From: Acidimicrobiia bacterium
Lineage (GTDB): Bacteria; Actinomycetota; Acidimicrobiia; Acidimicrobiales; AC-14
Assembly (NCBI GenBank): GCA_019244985.1
Contig: JAFASB010000166.1
Span: forward strand, 1-6,694
Length of the DNA stretch: 6,694 nucleotides
Direction of reading: 5' to 3'
Shown here: positions 1 to 5,300 of the stretch, one piece after another
Position numbering within the stretch: the first letter of the stretch is position 1
Layout of the letters: each line of letters starts with the position of its first letter
Position numbers and translations under genes: made by a program
The notes under the pieces: model-generated
Database searches by the model: none
What the model saw: the letters and a program-made list of their open reading frames with translations, nothing else
Told to the model about the DNA's origin: nothing

Positions 1-1
1 C

Positions 2-385
2 GGGACGATCGACGTGCCCGCCGGCGTGCAAGCGGCACTCGAGCGCCGGTTCGCCGAGCTCGGCGTGCCCGCGGTCGGGCTATGGGCCCGTGTGCCGCAC
101 TACGCGGCAGCGATGCCCTACCCAGAGGCCAGCGTCATGCTGCTCGAGGGCCTGGAGGCCCTCACCGGCGTCCATGCCGATCCGACCGAGCTGCGCGCCG
201 CCGCCCAGTCGACGCGCACGAGGCTCGACGAGCTGGTCGCCAACAGCGAGGAGCACGCCGCCCTCGTCCACCAGCTCGAAACGGCGGTCGACGCCGAGGC
301 CGACCGGCCGCTCGGGTCGTCGCTGCCCTCTGGCGACGAACTGGCCGCTGAGCTCGAACGGTTTCTGCGAGAGGAGAATCCCTGA
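2..385 (+). CDS. PAC2 family protein (proteasome assembly chaperone-like), C-terminal part
   Basis: The reading frame is open from the left edge, so this is the C-terminal part (about 127 visible residues) of a longer gene; a GTG at 14 lies inside the open frame and is probably not the real start. The visible part has the stretch VGLWARVPHYAAAMPYPEA, with the 'W..VPHY....P.P.A' pattern I associate with actinobacterial PAC2 (PF09754) proteins. A helical, charged C-terminal tail follows (about residues 60-127, with LDELV and LETAV). PAC2 proteins are related to eukaryotic proteasome assembly chaperones; in actinobacteria, which often carry 20S proteasomes, their exact role is not well defined. 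The TGA stop (383-385) shares its last base with the ATG of the next gene, so the two are very likely co-transcribed and translationally coupled. The family call rests on this motif and on the overall feel of the C-terminal half, because the N-terminal domain is outside the window. Confidence 0.75.
   Translation, partial: GTIDVPAGVQAALERRFAELGVPAVGLWARVPHYAAAMPYPEASVMLLEGLEALTGVHADPTELRAAAQSTRTRLDELVANSEEHAALVHQLETAVDAEADRPLGSSLPSGDELAAELERFLREENP
371..376 (+). promoter_or_regulatory. Shine-Dalgarno site of the F420 oxidoreductase gene
   Basis: GAGGAG lies inside the last codons of the PAC2 gene and ends 8 bases before the ATG at 385. This is a good match to the anti-Shine-Dalgarno sequence at normal spacing. 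It supports the ATG at 385 as the start and fits an operon-internal gene translated by re-initiation after the overlapping stop. Confidence 0.7.
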
Positions 386-1392
386 TGCGGGTGGACGGCG
401 GGGTCGGCTTCGACCTCACAACGGCGGCCCAGACCGCCAAGGAGGCCGAGGAAGCCGGCTACGACGGCATCTGGTCGGCCGAGACCAGCCACGACCCGTT
501 CTTCCCGCTGCTGCTTGCCGCCGAGCACACCGAGCGGGTGGAGCTGGGCACGGGTATCACGGTGGCGTTCCCCCGCAGCCCCATGCACCTGGCCAACGTC
601 GGCTACGACCTCCAGAGCTACAGCAAGGGTCGCTTCCTGCTCGGGTTGGGCTCACAGATCAGGGCCCACATCGAGAAACGCTTCAGCGCGACATGGGGAA
701 AGCCCGCCGCCCGCATGCGCGAGCTGATCCTCGCCACACGTGCCATCTGGTCGTCGTGGCAGGAAGGCACCAAGCTCGACTTCCGCGGCGACTTCTACAC
801 GCACACGTTGATGACGCCGATGTTCAATCCTGGTCCCAACGCGTACGGGACGCCCAAGATCTTTCTCGCGGCCGTCGGTGAACGGATGACGGAAGTGGCC
901 GGCGAAGTGTGTGACGGTCTCCTCGCCCACGGCTTCACCACCGAGGCGTACCTACGCGACGTCACGCTGCCGGCGCTGGAGCGAGGGTTGGCGAAAGCCG
1001 GCAAGCAGCGCGCCGACTTCCAGATCTCCTGCCCGGTCTTCGTCGTCACCGGATCCAACGACCAGGAGCTCGAGACCGCCGACAAGGGCGTGCGCCAGCA
1101 GATCGCCTTCTACGGCTCGACACCCGCGTACAAAGGCGTGCTCGAGAAGGGAGGCTGGAACGATCTCCAACCCGAGCTCAACCGCCTGTCGAAGCAGGGC
1201 GAGTGGGTGCAGATGGGCACCCTGATCACCGACGACATCGTCGACGCCTTTGCCGTGCGAGGTGAGCCCGAGGAGATTCCCAAGCTCATCCTCGCCCGCT
1301 ACGGCGACGTCATCGACCGGGTGACGTTCTACGCCCCGTACAAGTCCGACCCCGACCGCTGGAAGGCAGTGCTGGCGGGCTTCAAGTCTTAG
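385..1392 (+). CDS. LLM class F420-dependent oxidoreductase (TIGR03617-like)
   Basis: This 335-residue protein belongs to the luciferase-like monooxygenase (PF00296) fold, a TIM barrel that usually binds coenzyme F420 or a flavin. Landmarks are the N-terminal barrel strand and helix AEEAGYDGIWSAETSHDPF (about 21-39), LGTGITVAFPRSP (54-66), the SYSKGRFLLGLGSQIRAHIE region (78-97), and GTPKIFLAAVGERM followed by CDGLLAHGF in the second half. The 'GTGI.VAFPRSP' and 'GSQ...HI..RF' signatures recall the MSMEG_2256-type family TIGR03617, whose substrate is not known. The length is normal for the family and no signal peptide or membrane segment is visible, so it should be cytosolic. The start overlaps the stop of the PAC2 gene and has a Shine-Dalgarno site. 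The TAG stop overlaps the stop codon of leuS on the other strand. The family call is firm; F420 rather than FMN as cofactor is inferred from family membership. Confidence 0.88.
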   Translation: MRVDGGVGFDLTTAAQTAKEAEEAGYDGIWSAETSHDPFFPLLLAAEHTERVELGTGITVAFPRSPMHLANVGYDLQSYSKGRFLLGLGSQIRAHIEKRFSATWGKPAARMRELILATRAIWSSWQEGTKLDFRGDFYTHTLMTPMFNPGPNAYGTPKIFLAAVGERMTEVAGEVCDGLLAHGFTTEAYLRDVTLPALERGLAKAGKQRADFQISCPVFVVTGSNDQELETADKGVRQQIAFYGSTPAYKGVLEKGGWNDLQPELNRLSKQGEWVQMGTLITDDIVDAFAVRGEPEEIPKLILARYGDVIDRVTFYAPYKSDPDRWKAVLAGFKS

Positions 1393-3809
1393 AGGACGAT
1401 GTTGATCAGCCGGGGCGGCTTGGCGATCACCCGCTTGGGGTGGGCGCCGTCGAGGAGCTCCTGCACCTTCGGAGACGACCGCGCGAGAGCCTCCATCTCG
1501 GCCTCGTCGATCGACGGTGGCACGTTGATCACGTCGCGCTTCTTGCCGTTGACCTGCACGACCATCTCGACGGTCTCCTGGGCCGCCATGACAGGGTCGG
1601 CCGTCGGCCACGAAAGCTCGTGGATGTGCTCGCCGAAGTGACGGCGTTCCCATAGCTCGGCCGTGACGTGCGGAGCCATCGGCGCCATCAGCAGGAGCAG
1701 CGAGTCGATGGCGAAGCCGGTCTTGCCCTGCTTGTACAGGAAGTTGGTGAACTCCATGCACGCGGCGACGGCCGTGTTGTATGACCAGCGCTCGTATTCG
1801 TCGGAAACGCGGGCGATCAGCCGGTGAGCGGCCCGGTTCACCTCCAGGGCGACGCCCTCGTCGGCGTCGGGTACGGCGTCGCCGTCGGGGTCTGCCAGGC
1901 GCCACAGCCGCTGGAGAAAGCTCGACGTGCCCTTGATGCCCGCGTCGGTCCAGTCGACGTCGTCGGCGGGGGGGCCCATGAACAAATGGTGGAGGCGCAG
2001 GGCGTCGGCGCCGACCGTGTCGAAGAACTGCTGGGGCGTGATCAGGTTGCCCTTCGACTTCGACATCTTGGTGCCACCCAACCGGATCATGCCCTGGGTG
2101 AACAGGCGCTCGAACGGCTCGCGCAGGTCCTTGGGGGCGATGTCGAGGTCGGCGAGCGCCTTCATGAAGAAGCGGGCGTACATCAGGTGGAGGATGGCGT
2201 GCTCGATGCCGCCGATGTACTGGTCGACCGGCATCCACCTGCTCGCCGCGTCCTTGTCGAACGGCCTGTCCTCGTTCCACGCGTCGGTGAAGCGGAGGAA
2301 GTACCACGACGAGTCGACGAACGTGTCCATCGTGTCGGTCTCCCGAACGGCCGGCTTGCCGTCGATCGGACACGTCGTGTTGAGGAACCCTTCGTGGAAC
2401 TTCAACGGCGACTCGCCGGTCGGCCGGAACTCGACCTCGTCGGGCGCCAGGACCGGCAGGTCCTCGTCGGCGACGGGGACCACCCCGTGGTCGGGGCAGT
2501 AGACGACCGGGATCGGACAGCCCCAGAACCGCTGACGCGAGACGAGCCAGTCACGCAGCCGGTAGTTGACCGTGCGCGTGCCGATGCCCTTGGCCTCGAG
2601 AAAGTCGATGGCCTTGGTGATCGCCGTTTCCTTGTCGAGACCGTCGAGCCACTCGCTGTTGATCGCCGGGCCGTCACCTGCGTACGCCTCGCCCTCCCAG
2701 TCGTCGGGCGGCTGCACGGTGCGGACGATGTCGAGGCCATAGGTCTGCGCGAAGTCCCAGTCGCGCTGGTCCTCGCCGGGCACGGCCATGATGGCGCCGG
2801 TGCCGTAACCCATGAGCACGTAGTCGGCCAGGTAAACCGGCACGGCGCGCTCGTTGAAGGGGTTCACGACGTAGCTGCCGGTGAAGACACCCCGCTTCTC
2901 GAGCGGGCCCTCCGTCGTCTGCCGCTCGACCTCACTCTCGAGCGTGACGCGTTCGACGAACTGTCGGACCTCGTCGCGCTGGTCGTCGGTCGTCAGCTCG
3001 TCCACGAGCGGATGCTCGGGTGCGACGACCGCGTACGTCATCCCGAAAGTCGTGTCCGGGCGGGTCGTGAAGACGCGCAGCTTGAGGTCGTCGCGGCCCT
3101 GGACCGCCAGGTCGAACTCGGCACCCTCTGAACGGCCGATCCAGTTGCGCTGCATCGTCTTGACCCGGTCAGGCCAGTCGAGCTGGTCGAGGTCGTGCAG
3201 CAGCTCATCGGCGTAGGCGGTGATCTTGAAGAACCACTGCTCGAGGTCCCGCTTGACGACGACGTCGCCGGAGCGTTCGCACGTGCCGTCGGCCAGGACC
3301 TGCTCGTTGGCGAGCACGGTCTGGCAGCCCGGGCACCAGTTCACCGGGGCCTTCTTGCGGTAGGCGAGGCCGGCCTCGAGCAGGCGAAGGAAGATCCACT
3401 GGCTCCACTTGATGTACTGCGGGTCGTGGCTGCGGACCTCCCGCCGCCAGTCGTACTGCGAACCCAGACGCCGGATCGACGCCTTGAGCTCGTCGATACG
3501 GGCGTCGGTGAAGATCCTCGGGTGGGTGCCGGTCTTGAGGGCGGCGTTCTCGGCCGGGAGCCCGAACGAGTCGAACCCCATCGGCGACAGCACGGCATAC
3601 CCGTGCATCGTGCGGTGCCGGACGATCAGGTCCCCGAACGTGTAGTTGCGCACGTGGCCTTGGTGGGCCTGCCCGCTGGGGTACGGGTACATGCACAGGC
3701 AGTAGAAGCTCGGCCGGGGGTCGTCGTTCTCGACCTGATACGTCCCGCGCTCGGCCCACGCGTCCTGCCACTTCTTCTCGATCGCCTGAATGTCATAGGC
3801 CGAGGCCAC
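1389..3809 (-). CDS. leuS: Leucyl-tRNA synthetase (leucine--tRNA ligase)
   Basis: This 806-residue class I synthetase charges tRNA-Leu with leucine in the cytosol. The HIGH motif appears as HQGH (49-52) in the context YPYPSGQAHQGHVRNYT, and the KMSKS loop as KMSKS (581-585). The CP1 editing domain, which removes mischarged amino acids, is intact: TTRPDT (248-253) and GYGTGAIMAVPGEDQRD, with the conserved Asp at 347. RDWLVSRQRFWG (419-430) and DTMDTFVDSSWYFLR (492-506) are further hallmarks. The C-terminal anticodon-binding domain ends in LINIVL. The length matches the compact bacterial type rather than the mycobacterial type (over 900 residues). Zinc sites look degenerate: C159, C162 and C177 lack a fourth Cys (S180 there), and C438/H441/C480 pairs with D483. 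The start is the GTG at 3807-3809; an in-frame TAA at 3819-3821 leaves no room for an earlier one, and no Shine-Dalgarno site is seen. It follows the nuclease-like gene by 19 bases. Confidence 0.97.
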   Translation of the reverse strand: MASAYDIQAIEKKWQDAWAERGTYQVENDDPRPSFYCLCMYPYPSGQAHQGHVRNYTFGDLIVRHRTMHGYAVLSPMGFDSFGLPAENAALKTGTHPRIFTDARIDELKASIRRLGSQYDWRREVRSHDPQYIKWSQWIFLRLLEAGLAYRKKAPVNWCPGCQTVLANEQVLADGTCERSGDVVVKRDLEQWFFKITAYADELLHDLDQLDWPDRVKTMQRNWIGRSEGAEFDLAVQGRDDLKLRVFTTRPDTTFGMTYAVVAPEHPLVDELTTDDQRDEVRQFVERVTLESEVERQTTEGPLEKRGVFTGSYVVNPFNERAVPVYLADYVLMGYGTGAIMAVPGEDQRDWDFAQTYGLDIVRTVQPPDDWEGEAYAGDGPAINSEWLDGLDKETAITKAIDFLEAKGIGTRTVNYRLRDWLVSRQRFWGCPIPVVYCPDHGVVPVADEDLPVLAPDEVEFRPTGESPLKFHEGFLNTTCPIDGKPAVRETDTMDTFVDSSWYFLRFTDAWNEDRPFDKDAASRWMPVDQYIGGIEHAILHLMYARFFMKALADLDIAPKDLREPFERLFTQGMIRLGGTKMSKSKGNLITPQQFFDTVGADALRLHHLFMGPPADDVDWTDAGIKGTSSFLQRLWRLADPDGDAVPDADEGVALEVNRAAHRLIARVSDEYERWSYNTAVAACMEFTNFLYKQGKTGFAIDSLLLLMAPMAPHVTAELWERRHFGEHIHELSWPTADPVMAAQETVEMVVQVNGKKRDVINVPPSIDEAEMEALARSSPKVQELLDGAHPKRVIAKPPRLINIVL

Positions 3810-3815
3810 GAGCCG

Positions 3816-3821
3816 AGGTTA
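3816..3821 (-). promoter_or_regulatory. Probable -10 element for leuS (leaderless start)
   Basis: On the minus strand TAACCT fits the actinobacterial -10 consensus TANNNT. It is followed by exactly 6 bases (CGGCTC) and then the GTG start of leuS, so transcription would begin at or next to the start codon. No ribosome binding site is visible, which fits a leaderless mRNA. No convincing -35 hexamer is seen 16-18 bases upstream, and leuS could also be read through from the gene just upstream. Placement rests on sequence pattern only. Confidence 0.45.
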
Positions 3822-3828
3822 ACTGCGG

Positions 3829-4245
3829 CTAGGACCCTTCCGGCGTGGCGTTGAGCAGGTAGTCGCGAGCCCAACGGACGCCAGTCGCCTGATTGTTGCG
3901 AGCCGGCTTGAGCCGGAGATGCCCGCCGCGAGCAGGGGCTTGATCGACTGGAATGAGGAAGACCTGGTCCAACTCGGGCGAGTAGATGGCGATGACGTCG
4001 ACCTCCCCGCGGTAGTCGCGATGAACCTTGTTCGTGAAGCTGCACGCACGAAACCAGATCACGTCGCCCCGGACGCGCGAGCTCTTGACCTGCGCTCGGT
4101 GAAAGCCATCCTCATCCTCAAAGACGAGATCGACCCGCGAGTCTGCGGCGAAGAAGGGCAAATACACGCGCTTTCCGGCGAGTCTGAGGGCCGCCGCGAC
4201 CGCCAACTCAGCCCGCTCACCAACCTCTGAGGGCGTGCGATCCAC
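3829..4245 (-). CDS. PD-(D/E)XK nuclease-like protein (PF11645 / I-Ssp6803I-type)
   Basis: This 138-residue protein looks like the small 'group I intron-associated' PD-(D/E)XK endonuclease family. The N-terminal helix has GERAEL with E13. The core has SRVDLVFED with D39, then the strand AQVKSS with Q52 and K54, giving a D...QxK variant of the (D/E)xK motif. Further family-like blocks are YRGEVDVIAIYSPELDQVFL (about 78-97) and ARNNQATGVRWARDYL near the C-terminus. All likely catalytic residues (E13, D39, Q52, K54) are present, so it may be active, and the length suits the I-Ssp6803I homing endonuclease family. It is free-standing: no intron is visible around it. The start is GTG, fixed by an in-frame TGA only two codons upstream (4249-4251). 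Third-position use looks less GC-biased than in neighbouring leuS, with codons such as ATT, CCA, GAT, CAA, CCT and AAT late in the gene, a mild hint of a different history. Its cellular target is unknown. Confidence 0.7.
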   Translation of the reverse strand: MDRTPSEVGERAELAVAAALRLAGKRVYLPFFAADSRVDLVFEDEDGFHRAQVKSSRVRGDVIWFRACSFTNKVHRDYRGEVDVIAIYSPELDQVFLIPVDQAPARGGHLRLKPARNNQATGVRWARDYLLNATPEGS

Positions 4246-4251
4246 GCTTCA

Positions 4252-4257
4252 ATCCTA
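4252..4257 (-). promoter_or_regulatory. Probable -10 element for the nuclease-like gene (leaderless start)
   Basis: On the minus strand TAGGAT fits TANNNT, followed by 6 bases (TGAAGC) and then the GTG start at 4245. This is the same geometry as upstream of leuS. A possible -35 TTCACT lies upstream (4273-4278) but at only 15 bases' spacing, which is short. The AGGA inside the element could instead serve as a Shine-Dalgarno site 8 bases from the GTG, so the site may be read either way. Confidence 0.5.
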
Positions 4258-4279
4258 CGAAGGGGGTGTGACAGTGAAC

Positions 4280-4288
4280 TGGTAGCGT
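4280..4288 (+). promoter_or_regulatory. Possible extended -10 promoter element for tRNA-Ala
   Basis: TGGTAGCGT has the form TGN-TANNNT of an extended -10 element and ends 11 bases before the first base of the tRNA, which would leave a short 5' leader for RNase P to remove. No good -35 hexamer is found at 16-18 bases; a GTGACA at 4268-4273 is too close (9 bases) to work with it. It points away from the promoter of the nuclease-like gene about 25 bases to its left. Confidence 0.4.
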
Positions 4289-4299
4289 GGCCGTCCCGC

Positions 4300-4376
4300 G
4301 GGGGTGTAGCTCAGTCCGGTAGAGCACCTGCATGGCATGCAGGGGGCCGTGGGTTCAAGTCCCATCACCTCCACCA
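4300..4376 (+). tRNA. tRNA-Ala (anticodon GGC)
   Basis: A complete cloverleaf can be folded by eye. The acceptor stem GGGGGTG (4300-4306) pairs with CACCTCC (4366-4372) and contains the G3-U70 wobble pair, the main identity element of alanine tRNA. The D arm is GCTC/GAGC (4309-4312 and 4322-4325). The anticodon stem is CCTGC/GCAGG (4327-4331 and 4339-4343) with loop ATGGCAT, giving anticodon GGC at 4334-4336. The variable loop is 5 bases. The T stem is GTGGG/CCCAT around TTCAAGT (4354-4360). The discriminator is A4373 and the CCA end is encoded (4374-4376). It reads GCC codons, and GCU by wobble, and GCC is very common in these genes. The gene is intact, has no intron and stands alone, divergent from the nuclease-like gene. 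Confidence 0.97.
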
Positions 4377-4437
4377 GAAACCGCCTGCTACTGCTCGCCG
4401 ACAACAAATAGCGGGTGCACCGATCAGCGGCCGTCGC

Positions 4438-4443
4438 TAGGTT
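4438..4443 (+). promoter_or_regulatory. Probable -10 element for the PF10118 gene (leaderless start)
   Basis: TAGGTT fits TANNNT and is followed by 7 bases (GACCGCC) and then the ATG at 4451, which predicts transcription starting at the ATG itself. No strong Shine-Dalgarno site lies between them and no clear -35 hexamer is seen. The site supports 4451 rather than the earlier in-frame GTG at 4415 as the start. The rest of 4377-4437, between the tRNA and this element, shows no strong hairpin followed by a T-run. Confidence 0.5.
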
Positions 4444-4450
4444 GACCGCC

Positions 4451-5296
4451 ATGACGGACCGCGTCCCGACTCGTCGTATTGCTTTCGAGTTCGACGCCGG
4501 CCGGATGCCGCGCCACTACAGCGCCAACGACGTGCTCAGCAGCCACGCGATGAGTTTGGCCTCGGCCACCTTCCCCGAGGGCGAGGAGTTCTTCGTCCGC
4601 TCGGTGCGCAAGGTCCGTGATCAGATCCGCGACCCTGACCTGCTCGAGCGGGTCAACGGGTTCATCGGTCAGGAAGTGATGCACGGCCGGGCCCACGTGA
4701 GCTTCAACAAGGCGCTCGGCCGCCTCGGTTACCCGACGAGGTTCATCGACCGTTTCGTCGCCTTCTATCTCCGGCTGATGGAACGGCTCCTACCGAAGAA
4801 CGTGCAGCTGGCCATCACCGCCGCGCTCGAGCACTACACGGCGACCTTCGCCACGGTCCTGCTCACTACCCCCGAGGCACGCGAGCAGTTCGCCGACCCC
4901 GAGATTGAAGCCCTGTGGGTCTGGCACGCACTCGAAGAGACCGAGCACAAGGCCGTCGCCTTCGACGTGTTTCGCGAGGTTTGCGGGAACGAACGAATGC
5001 GAGTTCGGGTGATGAAGGCCGTCACCTTCGACATCGTGATCGGCGCCGCGATGGGCCTGCTGATCTCGCTGGCGATGGATCCCTCGGCATGGCGTCTCAG
5101 CAAGCTGCGCAAGAGCTGGCGCAACCTCCGGGACTCTCCCATCGCGAGCGGCGACTTCGCCGCTTTGCTACGCGACTACAACCGCCTCGACTTTCACCCG
5201 GACGACCACGACACGACCGAACTCGTCGTCGAGTGGCGAGCGCGGCTCCTCGAAGGCGGCGGCTACTTGGCGAGTCGGGTCAAAGGCGCCGCTTGA
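4451..5296 (+). CDS. PF10118 family protein ('predicted metal-dependent hydrolase'), likely ferritin-like di-iron protein
   Basis: This 281-residue cytosolic protein resembles the PF10118/COG3687 family, named a predicted metal-dependent hydrolase; I know of no settled reaction for it. Diagnostic blocks are FPEGEEFFVRSVRK (41-54), FIGQEVMHGRAHVSFNKAL (71-89), ALEHYTATFATVLL (125-138) and WHALEETEHKAVAFDVF (158-174). Reading the likely metal ligands gives E46, E75-x2-H78, E127, H159 and E163-x2-H166, the order expected of a four-helix ferritin-like di-iron centre, with one extra histidine. A hydrophobic stretch at about 193-208 (FDIVIGAAMGLLISLA) could be a buried helix or a membrane-touching segment. 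I chose ATG 4451 over the in-frame GTG at 4415 because the family-like sequence begins after it and a -10-like element sits just before it. It converges on zapE with 4 bases between the stop codons. The family call is strong; the di-iron reading is inference. Confidence 0.85.
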   Translation: MTDRVPTRRIAFEFDAGRMPRHYSANDVLSSHAMSLASATFPEGEEFFVRSVRKVRDQIRDPDLLERVNGFIGQEVMHGRAHVSFNKALGRLGYPTRFIDRFVAFYLRLMERLLPKNVQLAITAALEHYTATFATVLLTTPEAREQFADPEIEALWVWHALEETEHKAVAFDVFREVCGNERMRVRVMKAVTFDIVIGAAMGLLISLAMDPSAWRLSKLRKSWRNLRDSPIASGDFAALLRDYNRLDFHPDDHDTTELVVEWRARLLEGGGYLASRVKGAA

Positions 5297-5300
5297 GCTC

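Noticed and set aside
90..881. A 263-codon plus-strand frame across the PAC2/oxidoreductase junction
   Set aside because: It is out of frame with both genes and consists of Arg/Ser/Pro-rich sequence with no domain, so it is a shadow.
952..2373. A 473-codon open frame on the minus strand spanning the oxidoreductase/leuS junction
   Set aside because: It overlaps both confirmed genes in another frame, with Arg/Gly/His-rich low-complexity composition; it is a GC-driven shadow.
1824..3131. A 435-codon open frame on the plus strand, opposite leuS
   Set aside because: It is antisense to the well-supported leuS gene, is rich in V, D, R, G and H as expected of a GC-rich antisense shadow, and shows no recognisable motif.
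3595..3605. Possible later start for leuS within the N-terminal region
   Set aside because: The conserved N-terminal block (YDIQAIEKKWQ) and the HQGH motif lie upstream, so a shorter protein would lose the catalytic core; GTG 3807-3809 is the only sensible start.
4268..4273. GTGACA as a -35 box for tRNA-Ala
   Set aside because: It resembles TTGACA but lies only 9 bases from the TAGCGT -10 candidate, too close for a sigma-70-type promoter.
4300..4376. tRNA-Ala as an attachment site for a prophage or genomic island
   Set aside because: No integrase gene and no second copy of the tRNA 3' end were found in the window; the flanking genes are ordinary chromosomal genes.
4377..4437. Intrinsic terminator after the tRNA
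   Set aside because: Short complementary bits around CCGC and GCGGG do not form a solid stem and no T-run follows, so no terminator is called.
4415..4450. An upstream in-frame GTG giving the PF10118 protein 12 more residues
   Set aside because: The extra residues do not resemble the family start, the GTG lies before the likely -10 element, and ATG 4451 fits both the family and the promoter geometry.
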